Assembly (NCBI RefSeq): GCF_022171985.1 | Contig: NZ_JAJVHF010000008.1 | Span: forward strand, 1 to 64,000 | DNA from: Huaxiibacter chinensis | GTDB lineage: Bacteria > Pseudomonadota > Gammaproteobacteria > Enterobacterales > Enterobacteriaceae | DNA: 64,000 nucleotides | Direction: 5' to 3' | Part shown: piece by piece, positions 10,047 through 19,505 of the stretch | Position numbering within the stretch: position 1 is the first letter of the stretch | Layout: each line of letters begins with the position of its first letter | The notes under the pieces: model-generated | Databases searched by the model: none | Told to the model about the DNA's origin: nothing | The model's input: only the letters and a program-made list of their open reading frames with translations | Translations under genes and position numbers: made by a program

Positions 10047-10095
10047 TTGATTTAGGTCAAGGAATAAGGGCGGGTCGACTGATATATATACACTC
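10047..10095 (+). promoter_or_regulatory. FNR-type class II promoter of grcA
   Basis: TTGATTTAGGTCAA (10047-10060) matches the FNR consensus TTGAT-N4-ATCAA at 9 of 10 positions. A -10-like TATATA lies at 10084-10089, predicting a start near 10095 and placing the FNR centre at -41.5, the class II position. grcA (yfiD) of E. coli is known to be induced by FNR and ArcA; the positions here are read from sequence. The rest of the ung-grcA gap holds no gene that I can see. Confidence 0.75.
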
Positions 10096-10166
10096 AAGAA
10101 ACAATGGTTTTACCAATTGGCCGCGCTTGGCCGACACCAAATAATGTAGGTTATGGGAGGCATCAC

Positions 10167-10550
10167 ATGATTACGGGTATCCAGATCACTAAAGCTGCAA
10201 ACGACGACCTGCTGAACTCTTTCTGGCTGCTGGACAGCGAAAAGGGTGAAGCGCGTTGTGTTGTGGCGAAAGCCGGTTTTGCTGAAGATGAAGTTGTACC
10301 AGTAAATAAACTGGGCGAAATCGAATATCGCGAAATCCCTATGGAAGTCCAACCTGAAGTTCGCGTGGAAGGTGGTCAGCACCTGAACGTTAACGTTCTG
10401 CGCCGTGAAACGCTGGAAGATGCGGTTAAGCACCCTGAAAAATACCCGCAATTGACCATCCGCGTTTCCGGCTATGCCGTTCGCTTCAACTCACTGACGC
10501 CTGAACAGCAGCGCGACGTGATTGCGCGTACCTTTACTGAAAGCCTGTAA
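10167..10550 (+). CDS. grcA: Autonomous glycyl radical cofactor GrcA (YfiD)
   Basis: A 127-residue spare part for pyruvate formate-lyase: it replaces the oxygen-damaged C-terminal radical domain of PflB. The C-terminus has the glycyl-radical signature VSGYAVRF with Gly102 as the radical site. The reading frame continues upstream to 10104, but ATG 10167 follows GGGAGG (10155-10160) at good spacing and gives the E. coli N-terminus [10 protein letters not shown]. It is preceded by an FNR-type promoter and followed at once by a terminator. Confidence 0.98.
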   Translation: MITGIQITKAANDDLLNSFWLLDSEKGEARCVVAKAGFAEDEVVPVNKLGEIEYREIPMEVQPEVRVEGGQHLNVNVLRRETLEDAVKHPEKYPQLTIRVSGYAVRFNSLTPEQQRDVIARTFTESL

Positions 10551-10556
10551 GGTGAC

Positions 10557-10593
10557 GAAAAAAAACGCCGGGTGATAAGCCCGGCGTTTTTTT
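10557..10593. terminator. Bidirectional terminator between grcA and srmB
   Basis: AACGCCGGG (10564-10572) / CCCGGCGTT (10580-10588) with an A run before and a T run after, so it can act on both strands. It abuts the srmB stop codon at 10592-10594. Confidence 0.92.
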
Positions 10594-11920
10594 ATTCTTC
10601 TTTTGCAGACGTGTCCGTACTGCCACTTGGCTTGCGACGCTTGCCAATATTTTTGGCGTCGCGATGACGATTCTTAACGCGCGGCTTCTCTTTCTCTGCT
10701 TTTTTCTTCTCTTCGCGTTTCGCGAGCACCTTTTTAGACGGTTTCCCCGTCATTTTCTCGTTCGGTGGACGCGTGGTCGGACGCAGTTCGCTGATGACGC
10801 GGGCTTTTAACGGCTCTTCAACGTAGCGGCCAATTTTCATCAACAGCAGATAGTCGTGAGCTTCAACCAGAGAAATGGCGATGCCTTTGCGTCCCGCACG
10901 TCCGGTACGACCGATACGGTGCAGATAGATATCGCCGCTACGAGGCATATCAAAGTTGATGACATGGCTAACGTCTGGAATATCGATACCGCGCGCGGCG
11001 ACGTCGGTGGCAATTAGTACGTTAACGCGACCCTCGGTCAGACGTTTAATCCCTTCGGTACGTTTCACCTGTGCCATCTCGCCTTCGAGATAACAGTTAT
11101 TAATGCCGGCTGAGCGAAGCTGGTCGGCCAGTTCGTGCACACGCTCGCGCTTACGCACAAAGACGATGGTACGCGTGGTGTCATCTTGCTTGAGCAAATG
11201 TTTCAGCAGTTCGAGCTTATGCTCAAAGTTATCTGCGCGGTAATACCACTGGTGGATCTTCTTACGCTCGCGCGTGGAAGGGGTCGCAGACACTTCTGCC
11301 GGGTCTTCCAGAAGGCGCTCAGCAAAGTCTTTAATCGCATCGCCTTCCAGCGTGGCGGAGAACAGCATCGTCTGCTTGCGCCAGCGCGTTTCGCCTGCAA
11401 TATGTTCGATGTCCTGCGCGAAGCCCAGCTCCAGCATACGGTCTGCTTCATCCAGAATCAGCGTTTCCACTGCGCGACAGTCAAAGTTCTCTTCTTTGAT
11501 GTACTGCATCAAACGGCCGGTGGTGGCCACCACGATATCCTGGTTCTCGCTAAACACTTCAGCGTGGTTCATGTAGGCCACGCCACCGGTGATGGTCGCA
11601 ATATCCAGGTGGGTATTCGCCGCCAGTTCACGCGCATGCTCTGCAACCTGAACGGCTAACTCACGTGTCGGCGTCAGAATCAAAATGCGCGGTGGGCCTG
11701 ATTTCTTACGAGGGAAATCAATCAGATGCTGCAAGACAGGCAGCAGGTACGCCGCCGTTTTACCGGTGCCTGTCGGCGCAGAACCGAGTACGTCGCGGCC
11801 TTCTAGTGCAGGCGGAATGGCTGCCGCCTGGATGGCAGTCGGGCGTGTGAAGCCTTTACTCTGGAGCGCTTCCAGCAGGCATTCATCGAGTTCAAGTTCG
11901 GAAAAAGTCGTTACAGTCAT
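10592..11920 (-). CDS. srmB: DEAD-box ATP-dependent RNA helicase SrmB
   Basis: RNA helicase known to assist early 50S ribosome assembly. 442 residues with a complete helicase core: Q motif region, motif I APTGTGKT (48-55), PTRELA, DEAD (158-161), SAT, ARGID and HRIGRTGR. A basic tail rich in Lys and Arg follows the core from about residue 385, as in the E. coli protein. Monocistronic; divergent from trmN. Confidence 0.97.
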   Translation of the reverse strand: MTVTTFSELELDECLLEALQSKGFTRPTAIQAAAIPPALEGRDVLGSAPTGTGKTAAYLLPVLQHLIDFPRKKSGPPRILILTPTRELAVQVAEHARELAANTHLDIATITGGVAYMNHAEVFSENQDIVVATTGRLMQYIKEENFDCRAVETLILDEADRMLELGFAQDIEHIAGETRWRKQTMLFSATLEGDAIKDFAERLLEDPAEVSATPSTRERKKIHQWYYRADNFEHKLELLKHLLKQDDTTRTIVFVRKRERVHELADQLRSAGINNCYLEGEMAQVKRTEGIKRLTEGRVNVLIATDVAARGIDIPDVSHVINFDMPRSGDIYLHRIGRTGRAGRKGIAISLVEAHDYLLLMKIGRYVEEPLKARVISELRPTTRPPNEKMTGKPSKKVLAKREEKKKAEKEKPRVKNRHRDAKNIGKRRKPSGSTDTSAKEE

Positions 11921-12053
11921 GTTTTACCTCTGTGTGGGGCGCTGATTATAGACGTTATGGCTGCAATCTTCATCTGTTTGTATGGATATCCCTTTTCCGC
12001 CACTTCGCTTTCCCCTATGCTACTCCCGTTTTGGATAAGAAGGTTGCTTTGAC

Positions 12054-12791
12054 ATGTCTCAACCCAAAGCGCAATTGCGCCGCGATGGTTTTACCTTTAA
12101 ACAGTTCTTTGTTGCACACGATCGCTGCGCGATGAAAGTGGGTACGGACGGTATTTTATTAGGCGCATGGGCGCCTGTCGCGGGTGTGAAACGCATTCTG
12201 GATATCGGCAGCGGCAGCGGATTACTGGCGCTGATGCTGGCGCAACGGACTGAGGCCTCTGTCACTATCGATGCCGTCGAACTTGATGCGTCGGCAGCGC
12301 AACAGGCCAGTGAAAATATGGCCGAATCGCCATGGGCGTCACGCGTACGTGTTGAATGCGCTGATATTCTGGTCTGGGCCACCGAACAGACGGCTCGCTA
12401 CGATCTGATCGTCAGCAATCCTCCTTATTACGAACCGGGCGTAGAGTGCGCCACGCCTGAACGGGAACAGGCGCGTTACACCGGTTCGCTCGATCATCAG
12501 GCATTGCTGGTCAGCGCGGCCAATCTCATTTCGGAAGAGGGTTTTTTCTGCGTTGTGCTTCCCGAAAGTACCGGTAACGCCTTTATCAAAAAAGCCCAGG
12601 GAATAGGCTGGCATTTACGTTTAAGAACGGATATTGCCGATACGGAAGGGCGACTGCCCCATCGTGTATTGCTGGCATTGTCACCTAAAGAAGGAGAGTG
12701 CTTTAGCGACAGGATGGTCATTCGTGGGCCAGATCAACGTTATTCCGAGGATTACACTGCGCTGACCCAGCCGTTTTATCTGTTTATGTGA
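12054..12791 (+). CDS. trmN: tRNA1(Val) (adenine37-N6)-methyltransferase
   Basis: Class I SAM-dependent methyltransferase that makes m6A37 in tRNA-Val(cmo5UAC). 245 residues; SAM motif LDIGSGSG (about 49-56), acidic motif II (VELD), and the N6-adenine catalytic motif NPPYY (122-126). The ATG at 12054 follows a weak ribosome site. The last 16 bp overlap the 3' end of convergent nadB. Confidence 0.96.
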   Translation: MSQPKAQLRRDGFTFKQFFVAHDRCAMKVGTDGILLGAWAPVAGVKRILDIGSGSGLLALMLAQRTEASVTIDAVELDASAAQQASENMAESPWASRVRVECADILVWATEQTARYDLIVSNPPYYEPGVECATPEREQARYTGSLDHQALLVSAANLISEEGFFCVVLPESTGNAFIKKAQGIGWHLRLRTDIADTEGRLPHRVLLALSPKEGECFSDRMVIRGPDQRYSEDYTALTQPFYLFM

Positions 12792-14395
12792 GTCTGTGGC
12801 GAAAGAATGGACGGGCCGGATTCAGGCAGCTGTTCCGGGTAGTCCAAAGTAAAATGCAAACCTCGGCTCTCTTTGCGCATCATCGCACAACGCACGATAA
12901 GCTCTGCCACCTGCACCAGGTTGCGCAGTTCCAGCAGGTTATTGGAGACGCGGAAATTGGCATAATATTCGTCAATCTCCTGCTGCAACATGGTGATACG
13001 TCGCAGCGCCCGCTCAAGGCGTTTTGTGGTGCGCACGATCCCGACGTAATCCCACATGAGTAACCGCAGCTCATGCCAGTTATGCTGAATCACCACCCGC
13101 TCGTCAGGGTTGTCGACGCGGCTTTCATCCCAGGCTGGCAGCCAATCAACCTGCTGCGCGTCGGGCAATCGTCGGGTTATGTCTTCGGCAGCAGACCAGC
13201 CATAAACCAGACACTCCAGCAATGAATTGGACGCCATACGGTTAGCGCCGTGCAGACCGGTATAGCTCACTTCACCAATCGCATATAAGCCATCAACATC
13301 CGTGCGCCCATGGTCATCAACCATAACGCCGCCGCAGGTATAATGGGCTGCGGGTACGACAGGGACCGGATCTTTTGTCAGATCAATTCCCAGGCCGAGC
13401 AACTTTTCATAGATGGTTGGAAAATGCTGACGTATAAAGTCAGCAGGCTTATGGCTGATATCGAGATACATGCAATCAACGCCCAGACGCTTCATCTCAT
13501 GATCGATTGCCCGGGCCACAATATCGCGTGGAGCGAGTTCAGCGCGTTCATCAAACTCAGGCATAAAGCGCGTTCCGTCAGGACGCTTAAGCCAGGCGCC
13601 TTCGCCTCTTAAGGCTTCTGTTAGCAGGAAATTACGCGCCTGAGGATGGAATAAGGCGGTGGGATGGAACTGGTTAAATTCCATATTGGCCACGCGACAG
13701 CCTGCGCGCCATGCCATGGCAATGCCATCGCCCGAAGAAATGTCCGGGTTCGTCGTGTACTGATACACTTTTGATGCACCACCTGTTGCCAGCACGACGG
13801 CTTTCGCCTGGCAGGTTTCTACTTTCTCTTTATTACGGTTCCAGACCCAGGCACCCACCACGCGGCGGTGTCCGGGCAAACCTATTTTATCGGAAAGGAT
13901 TAAATCGACTGCGTTACTGCGCTCCAGCACCTGAATGTTAGGGTGGTTCATGGCCTTGCCCACCAGGGTAGTTTCCACCTCTTTACCCGTGGCATCTGCT
14001 GCATGAAGAATGCGGCGATGACTGTGACCCCCTTCACGGGTAAGGTGATAGACTTCCTCCCCATTAGGCTGAACGTGGGTATCAAAAAGCACGCCCTGGT
14101 CAATCAGCCACTGTACACAGTGGCGGGCATTGCTGGCGACATACTCAGCGGCATGTGCATCCACTATCCCGGCACCGGCAATCAAGGTATCGTCTACATG
14201 CGACGCGATGCTGTCGGTTTCATCGAATACGGCTGCGATTCCGCCCTGAGCATAATACGTTGAACCTTCACTCATCGGTCCTTTGCTCAGCACAATCACC
14301 TTCTGATGCGCGGCCAGACGAAGCGCCAGGGAAAGCCCGGCAGCACCGCTGCCAATGATCAAAACGTCACAGGTCAATTCTGGAGATGTAGTCAT
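12776..14395 (-). CDS. nadB: L-aspartate oxidase
   Basis: FAD enzyme oxidising L-aspartate to iminoaspartate, the first step of de novo NAD synthesis; NadA (elsewhere) uses the product. 539 residues; FAD dinucleotide motif IGSGAAGLS (about 15-23), the succinate-dehydrogenase-type active region HPTALFHP with the downstream GEGAWL and RDIVARAID blocks, and the C-terminal helical domain. A perfect NadR operator lies 7 bp upstream of the ATG, so it is probably repressed when NAD is plentiful. The 3' end overlaps trmN by 16 bp. Confidence 0.97.
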   Translation of the reverse strand: MTTSPELTCDVLIIGSGAAGLSLALRLAAHQKVIVLSKGPMSEGSTYYAQGGIAAVFDETDSIASHVDDTLIAGAGIVDAHAAEYVASNARHCVQWLIDQGVLFDTHVQPNGEEVYHLTREGGHSHRRILHAADATGKEVETTLVGKAMNHPNIQVLERSNAVDLILSDKIGLPGHRRVVGAWVWNRNKEKVETCQAKAVVLATGGASKVYQYTTNPDISSGDGIAMAWRAGCRVANMEFNQFHPTALFHPQARNFLLTEALRGEGAWLKRPDGTRFMPEFDERAELAPRDIVARAIDHEMKRLGVDCMYLDISHKPADFIRQHFPTIYEKLLGLGIDLTKDPVPVVPAAHYTCGGVMVDDHGRTDVDGLYAIGEVSYTGLHGANRMASNSLLECLVYGWSAAEDITRRLPDAQQVDWLPAWDESRVDNPDERVVIQHNWHELRLLMWDYVGIVRTTKRLERALRRITMLQQEIDEYYANFRVSNNLLELRNLVQVAELIVRCAMMRKESRGLHFTLDYPEQLPESGPSILSPQTHINR

Positions 14396-14401
14396 AATGT
14401 T

Positions 14402-14419
14402 TGTTTAATTTACTAAACA
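14402..14419 (-). promoter_or_regulatory. NadR operator of nadB
   Basis: TGTTTAATTTACTAAACA is a perfect TGTTTA-N6-TAAACA inverted repeat, the published NadR box. It ends 7 bp before the nadB start codon, so it must overlap the promoter or the very start of the transcript. Confidence 0.88.
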
Positions 14420-14707
14420 CAGAGGCCTGACAATAGCACCTCAATGCGATGAATCGCACGTTTTTTTTGCATCGAGTTGCGCCCCCTAAACATGAGGGCA
14501 AGGAGAAAAATCCTGTAAAATAACGAAAATATTTTGCGAAGCAGATCGTTAGCGTCAGATTTTGTGGTGAAATTAAACCCGTGTTGCGTTACTCTGCAGG
14601 CGGTAAAATGCCATTTCTTCTCAGAAACTGGGTGCGTATCGTTAACAGGCTTATAATGAGAGAAAATAAACAGCCTGCGACACGATGAACAAAAACAAAG
14701 GCGTTAC

Positions 14708-14741
14708 GGAACTTATTGAATAAAAGACACTCTAAGCTGGT
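14708..14741 (+). promoter_or_regulatory. Sigma-E autoregulatory promoter of rpoE-rseABC
   Basis: GGAACTT (14708-14714), 16-bp spacer, TCTAA (14731-14735) matches the sigma-E consensus GGAACTT-N16-TCTRA; transcription should start near 14741. The rest of the 423-bp nadB-rpoE gap presumably contains further promoters, which I could not assign. GGA triplets at 14788-14790, 14803-14805 and 14817-14819 flank the rpoE ribosome site, a pattern that fits the CsrA repression reported for E. coli rpoE. Confidence 0.85.
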
Positions 14742-14822
14742 GCTTGCTCAAAGTGCAATGTTGCAGAGTGGCGTTTCGATAACGCGTGGAATTTAGGTTT
14801 GGGGAGACATTACCTCGGATGA
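14736..14822 (+). other. Open frame overlapping the rpoE start (possible rseD-like leader)
   Basis: After a TAA at 14733-14735 this frame is open for 28 codons and ends in TGA at 14820-14822, sharing ATGA with the rpoE start. The C-terminal part reads AEWRFDNAW then GLGRHYLG. E. coli has a leader ORF, rseD, reported to be coupled to rpoE. Here no ATG or GTG opens the frame; the only usual start is TTG at 14799, giving a 7-residue peptide. Translation is therefore uncertain. Confidence 0.35.
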
Positions 14823-15394
14823 GCGAGCAGTTAACGGACCAGGTCCTGGTAGAACGGGTCCAGAAGGGAGAACAGAAGGCTTTCAACTTACTGGTGGTTC
14901 GCTATCAGCATAAGGTAGCCAGTCTGGTTTCTCGTTATGTGCCTTCAGGGGACGTCCCTGACGTGGTACAGGAGTCCTTTATTAAGGCCTATCGCGCGCT
15001 GGATTCTTTCCGGGGAGATAGTGCTTTCTATACATGGCTGTATCGCATTGCGGTTAATACAGCAAAGAATTATCTGGTCGCTCAGGGTCGCCGTCCACCT
15101 TCAAGTGATGTGGACGCCATCGATGCCGAAAACTTTGAAAGTGGCGGCGCGTTGAAAGAAATTTCGAACCCTGAGAACTTAATGTTGTCAGAAGAACTGA
15201 GACAGATAGTTTTTCGTACGATCGAGTCGCTTCCGGAAGATTTACGTATGGCAATTACGTTGCGGGAGCTTGATGGACTTAGCTATGAAGAGATAGCCGC
15301 TATCATGGATTGCCCGGTTGGTACGGTTCGTTCACGTATTTTTCGTGCACGAGAAGCTATTGATAATAAAGTTCAACCGCTTATCAGGCGTTGA
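14819..15394 (+). CDS. rpoE: RNA polymerase sigma-E factor (RpoE)
   Basis: ECF sigma factor for the envelope stress response, 191 residues as in E. coli. Region 2 spans about residues 1-92 with DVVQESFIKAYRALDSF and FYTWLYRIAVN; region 4 (about 129-191) has the helix-turn-helix YEEIAAIMDCPVGTVRSRIF. The frame extends upstream to GTG 14786, but ATG 14819 after GGGGAGA (14801-14807) gives the E. coli N-terminus MSEQLTDQ. It is the first gene of rpoE-rseA-rseB-rseC and is held at the membrane by RseA until RseA is degraded. Confidence 0.98.
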   Translation: MSEQLTDQVLVERVQKGEQKAFNLLVVRYQHKVASLVSRYVPSGDVPDVVQESFIKAYRALDSFRGDSAFYTWLYRIAVNTAKNYLVAQGRRPPSSDVDAIDAENFESGGALKEISNPENLMLSEELRQIVFRTIESLPEDLRMAITLRELDGLSYEEIAAIMDCPVGTVRSRIFRAREAIDNKVQPLIRR

Positions 15395-15425
15395 CGATAG
15401 CGGGATACTGGAAAAGGTATTAGGC

Positions 15426-16079
15426 ATGCAGAAAGAAAAACTTTCCGCTTTAATGGATGGTGAAACACTGGATGGTGAGCTGCTTGATGAGCTTTCTCAC
15501 TCTTCCGAGTTGCAAGAGACCTGGGAGAGCTACCATCTCATTCGCGACACCCTTCGTGGTGATACGAGCGATGTTCTCCATTTTGATATCTCTGCCCGCG
15601 TTATGGCAGCGATTGAAAACGAGCCTGTTCATCAGACCACGCCGCTGATTCCTGAAGCACAACCCGCACCGCACCAGTGGCAGAAAATGCCGTTCTGGCA
15701 AAAAGTGCGTCCCTGGGCGAGCCAGCTTACCCAAATGGGCGTGGCTGCATGCGTATCGCTTGCAGTTATCGTAGGTGTGCAGCAGTATAACAATCAGTCT
15801 GAAGTCAACCAGCCGCCTGAAGCGCCCGTCTTTAATACGATGCCGATGATGGGTGGTAAAGCAAGCCCGGTGAGTCTGGGTGTGCCAGCCGATGCCACAG
15901 CGAGTCCTGGCCAGCAACAGCAGGTTCAGGAACAGCGTCGTCGCATCAACGCGATGTTGCAAGACTACGAATTGCAGCGTCGTCTGCACTCTGAGCAGCT
16001 TCAGTTTGAGAAAGCGCAAACGCAGCAAGCGGCTGTGCAAGTGCCAGGAACCCAAACTTTAGGAACGCAATCGCAGTAA
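15426..16079 (+). CDS. rseA: Anti-sigma-E factor RseA
   Basis: Single-pass inner-membrane protein of 217 residues. The cytoplasmic N-terminal domain (1-about 100) binds sigma-E; one membrane helix covers about 103-119; the periplasmic part binds RseB. Known cleavage points are recognisable: the DegS site Val149-Ser150 (one residue shifted from E. coli Val148-Ser149) and the RseP site near Ala108-Cys109 in the helix. The C-terminal tail is rich in Gln. ATG 15426 gives the E. coli N-terminus MQKEKLSALMD. The stop overlaps the rseB start (TAATG). Confidence 0.97.
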   Translation: MQKEKLSALMDGETLDGELLDELSHSSELQETWESYHLIRDTLRGDTSDVLHFDISARVMAAIENEPVHQTTPLIPEAQPAPHQWQKMPFWQKVRPWASQLTQMGVAACVSLAVIVGVQQYNNQSEVNQPPEAPVFNTMPMMGGKASPVSLGVPADATASPGQQQQVQEQRRRINAMLQDYELQRRLHSEQLQFEKAQTQQAAVQVPGTQTLGTQSQ

Positions 16080-17032
16080 TGAAGCAACTTTGGTGCACCG
16101 TGTCTTTAGTGGCGGGTAGCATGTTCTTCTCTGCAAACGCCTCGGCTGATTTATCGTCCGGGGCGTTGTTGCAGCAAATGAACATGGCCAGCCAGTCACT
16201 CAATTATGAGTTGGCCTTTATCAGTATTAATAAGCAGGGCGTTGAGTCTTTGCGCTATCGCCATGCCCGTCTTGATAACCAGCCTCTCGCTCAGCTTCTG
16301 CAAATGGACGGCCCGCGCCGGGAAGTGGTTCAGCGTGGTAATGAAATCAGCTATTTTGAACCAGGCCTTGAGCCGTTCACGCTGAATGGCGATTATATCG
16401 TCGATTCGCTTCCGTCCCTGATCTACACCGACTTTAAACGTCTTTCGCCGTACTACGATTTTATCTCCGTTGGCCGCACGCGTATTGCTGACAGGCTCTG
16501 TGAGGTTATTCGCGTTGTGGCGAGAGACGGTACGCGTTATAGCTACATTGTCTGGATGGATGCGGAGAGCAAATTGCCAATGCGCATCGATTTACTGGAC
16601 AGAGACGGCGAGACGCTGGAGCAGTTCCGGGTGATCTCATTCACCGTGAACAACCAGGTTGGCAGCAGCATGCAAAATCTGGCTAAAGCCAGTTTGCCTC
16701 CGCTTCTCTCCGTGCCTGCTGGCGACTCCGCGAACTTCAACTGGGTTCCGTCGTGGATCCCACAAGGATTCAACGAGATCTCCAGCAGCCGCCGTCAGCT
16801 TCCTACGATCGACACGCCGGTTGAATCCCGCCTCTATTCTGATGGCTTGTTTAGTTTCTCGGTCAATATCAACCGTGCGACGGCGTCCAGTTCCGATCAA
16901 ATGCTTCGAACAGGACGTCGGACGGTGAGTACGACGGTGCGTGACAACGCAGAAATTACCATCGTGGGTGAGCTTCCTCCGCAAACCACAAAACGTATTG
17001 CTGACAGTATTAAATTCAGGGCCGCTCAATGA
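16079..17032 (+). CDS. rseB: Periplasmic sigma-E regulator RseB
   Basis: MucB/RseB family protein, 317 residues (E. coli 318). A signal peptide of about 23 residues ends in SANASA. The mature protein has the N-terminal lipoprotein-carrier-like domain and the smaller C-terminal domain that binds RseA, shielding it from DegS until lipopolysaccharide intermediates compete. Start overlaps the rseA stop by 1 bp; stop overlaps rseC by 4 bp (ATGA). Confidence 0.97.
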   Translation: MKQLWCTVSLVAGSMFFSANASADLSSGALLQQMNMASQSLNYELAFISINKQGVESLRYRHARLDNQPLAQLLQMDGPRREVVQRGNEISYFEPGLEPFTLNGDYIVDSLPSLIYTDFKRLSPYYDFISVGRTRIADRLCEVIRVVARDGTRYSYIVWMDAESKLPMRIDLLDRDGETLEQFRVISFTVNNQVGSSMQNLAKASLPPLLSVPAGDSANFNWVPSWIPQGFNEISSSRRQLPTIDTPVESRLYSDGLFSFSVNINRATASSSDQMLRTGRRTVSTTVRDNAEITIVGELPPQTTKRIADSIKFRAAQ

Positions 17033-17505
17033 TCAAAGAATGGGCTACCGTCATTTCATGGCAAAACGGCGTTGCGCTGGTGAGCTGCGACGTAAAAGCG
17101 TCCTGCAATAGCTGCGCTTCCCGTGCCGGTTGCGGCAGTCGGGTGCTCAATAAGCTTGGTCCACAGACGACGCACACGATTTCCGTACCCAGCGACCAAC
17201 CGCTGGTCGCTGGGCAAAAAGTCGAGCTGGGTATTGCAGAAGGCAGCTTGCTGGGTTCCGCGATGCTGGTCTATCTCTCGCCGCTGGTGGGATTGTTTGC
17301 GCTCGGCGGTCTGTTCCAGATGCTGTTCGGCACCGATCTTGCCGCCATGTGCGGTGGCGCGCTGGGTGGCGTGGGCGGTTTTTTACTCGCGCGCGGGTTT
17401 TCTCAAAAACTGGCGGAACGCGAAGCCTGGCAGCCCGTCATCCTGAGCGTGGCATTAGCGCCCGATCAGCTTCGTGTTGAAACACTCTCTTCCGAAGCCC
17501 GATAA
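17029..17505 (+). CDS. rseC: SoxR-reducing system protein RseC
   Basis: Inner-membrane protein of 158 residues. It has an N-terminal cluster of cysteines (C24, C30, C33 and C38 in CDVKASCNSCASRAGC) that could hold an Fe-S cluster or a disulfide, then two membrane helices (about 72-90 and 98-122) and a short cytoplasmic tail. E. coli RseC is linked to reduction of SoxR together with the Rsx complex. Translation appears coupled to rseB through ATGA. The 185-bp gap to lepA has no recognised terminator. Confidence 0.95.
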   Translation: MIKEWATVISWQNGVALVSCDVKASCNSCASRAGCGSRVLNKLGPQTTHTISVPSDQPLVAGQKVELGIAEGSLLGSAMLVYLSPLVGLFALGGLFQMLFGTDLAAMCGGALGGVGGFLLARGFSQKLAEREAWQPVILSVALAPDQLRVETLSSEAR

Positions 17506-17690
17506 TTCACCGGGCTTTATCTTTATTTACACCTCCGAACAGAAAACGCAGCGTCTTCGCGCTAAGCTTGGGGTCAAGAGCATTTCCTGGTGACGAAGAT
17601 GTAGTGTAGAATGCTGCGTTTTCGCACTGAAAAACGTCAGGCTAAGAACAGCGGCCTCCAGGAATTCGTAAGGCATAATTATTTAACTAT

Positions 17691-19490
17691 ATGAAGAACA
17701 TACGTAACTTTTCGATCATTGCTCACATTGACCACGGTAAGTCGACGCTGTCGGACCGTATTATCCAGATTTGCGGTGGCCTTTCTGATCGTGAAATGGA
17801 AGCCCAGGTTCTGGACTCCATGGACCTGGAACGCGAACGCGGCATTACCATCAAGGCGCAGAGCGTCACGCTCGATTACAAGGCTCCTGATGGTGAAACC
17901 TACCAACTGAATTTCATCGATACCCCAGGCCACGTTGACTTCTCTTATGAAGTTTCCCGTTCGCTGGCAGCCTGCGAAGGCGCACTGCTGGTGGTGGATG
18001 CCGGGCAGGGCGTTGAAGCCCAGACCCTGGCAAACTGCTACACCGCCATGGAAATGGAACTGGAAGTGGTTCCTGTACTGAACAAGATCGACCTGCCTGC
18101 CGCCGATCCTGAGCGTGTTGCGGAAGAGATTGAAGACATCGTGGGCATCGATGCGACCGATGCGGTGCGCTGCTCCGCGAAAACGGGCGTCGGTGTGCCA
18201 GACGTGCTGGAGCGCCTGGTGCGGGATATCCCGGCACCGGAAGGCGATCCTGATGCACCTCTGCAGGCGCTGATCATCGACTCCTGGTTTGATAACTACC
18301 TGGGCGTGGTTTCGCTGGTCCGTATTAAAAACGGCACCATGCGTAAAGGCGACAAAATTAAAGTGATGAGCAGCGGTCAGGTCTATAACGCCGATCGTCT
18401 GGGCATCTTCACGCCTAAACAGGTTGATCGTACCGAACTGAAATGCGGCGAAGTGGGCTGGCTGGTCTGCGCTATTAAAGACATTCTGGGCGCACCGGTG
18501 GGTGATACCCTGACTCAGGCGCGTAATCCGGCCGATAAACCGCTGCCTGGCTTCAAGAAAGTGAAGCCGCAGGTTTACGCTGGCCTGTTCCCGGTGAGTT
18601 CCGATGACTATGAGAACTTCCGTGATGCGCTTGGCAAGCTGAGCCTGAACGATGCCTCTCTGTTCTATGAACCAGAAAGCTCAACCGCACTGGGCTTCGG
18701 CTTCCGTTGTGGCTTCCTGGGTCTGCTGCACATGGAGATCATCCAGGAACGTCTTGAGCGTGAATACGATCTGGATCTGATTACAACGGCACCGACCGTG
18801 GTGTATGAAGTTCAGACGACGAACAAAGAAGTTATCTATGTTGACAGCCCCTCCAAGCTGCCACCGTTAAATAACATCGAAGAGTTGCGCGAGCCAATCG
18901 CAGAGTGCCACATGCTGTTGCCGCAGGAATTCCTCGGTAACGTCATCACGCTGTGTATCGAAAAACGCGGTGTCCAGACCAACATGGTGTACCACGGTAA
19001 CCAGGTTGCGCTGACCTACGAAATTCCAATGGCTGAAGTGGTTCTTGATTTCTTCGACCGTCTTAAGTCAACCTCCCGTGGCTATGCGTCGCTGGACTAC
19101 AACTTTAAGCGTTTCCAGGCGTCCAACATGGTACGCGTTGACGTTCTGATCAACGGTGAGCGCGTAGATGCGCTGGCGCTGATCACACACAACGATAACG
19201 CACCGTATCGTGGCCGCGAACTGGTTGAGAAGATGAAAGAACTGATCCCTCGCCAGCAGTTTGATATTGCGATTCAGGCGGCAATCGGTAACCACATCAT
19301 TGCGCGTTCCACCGTTAAACAGCTGCGTAAAAACGTTCTGGCGAAATGCTACGGCGGTGACGTGAGCCGTAAGAAGAAGCTGTTGCAGAAACAGAAAGAC
19401 GGTAAAAAACGCATGAAGCAGGTTGGTAACGTTGAGCTGCCACAGGAAGCGTTCCTTGCCATTCTGCACGTTGGTAAAGACGGCAAATAA
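17691..19490 (+). CDS. lepA: Elongation factor 4 (LepA)
   Basis: Translational GTPase of 599 residues that acts on ribosomes, with roles reported in initiation and 30S biogenesis. G motifs are intact: G1 AHIDHGKST (11-19), G2 RGITI, G3 DTPGH, G4 NKID, G5 SAKTG. EF-G-like domains II, III and V follow, with the LepA-specific C-terminal domain ending in the basic [20 protein letters not shown] segment. 15 bp before lepB, so lepA-lepB form one operon. Confidence 0.98.
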   Translation: MKNIRNFSIIAHIDHGKSTLSDRIIQICGGLSDREMEAQVLDSMDLERERGITIKAQSVTLDYKAPDGETYQLNFIDTPGHVDFSYEVSRSLAACEGALLVVDAGQGVEAQTLANCYTAMEMELEVVPVLNKIDLPAADPERVAEEIEDIVGIDATDAVRCSAKTGVGVPDVLERLVRDIPAPEGDPDAPLQALIIDSWFDNYLGVVSLVRIKNGTMRKGDKIKVMSSGQVYNADRLGIFTPKQVDRTELKCGEVGWLVCAIKDILGAPVGDTLTQARNPADKPLPGFKKVKPQVYAGLFPVSSDDYENFRDALGKLSLNDASLFYEPESSTALGFGFRCGFLGLLHMEIIQERLEREYDLDLITTAPTVVYEVQTTNKEVIYVDSPSKLPPLNNIEELREPIAECHMLLPQEFLGNVITLCIEKRGVQTNMVYHGNQVALTYEIPMAEVVLDFFDRLKSTSRGYASLDYNFKRFQASNMVRVDVLINGERVDALALITHNDNAPYRGRELVEKMKELIPRQQFDIAIQAAIGNHIIARSTVKQLRKNVLAKCYGGDVSRKKKLLQKQKDGKKRMKQVGNVELPQEAFLAILHVGKDGK

Positions 19491-19505
19491 TTCTAAGGAG
19501 TTGGC

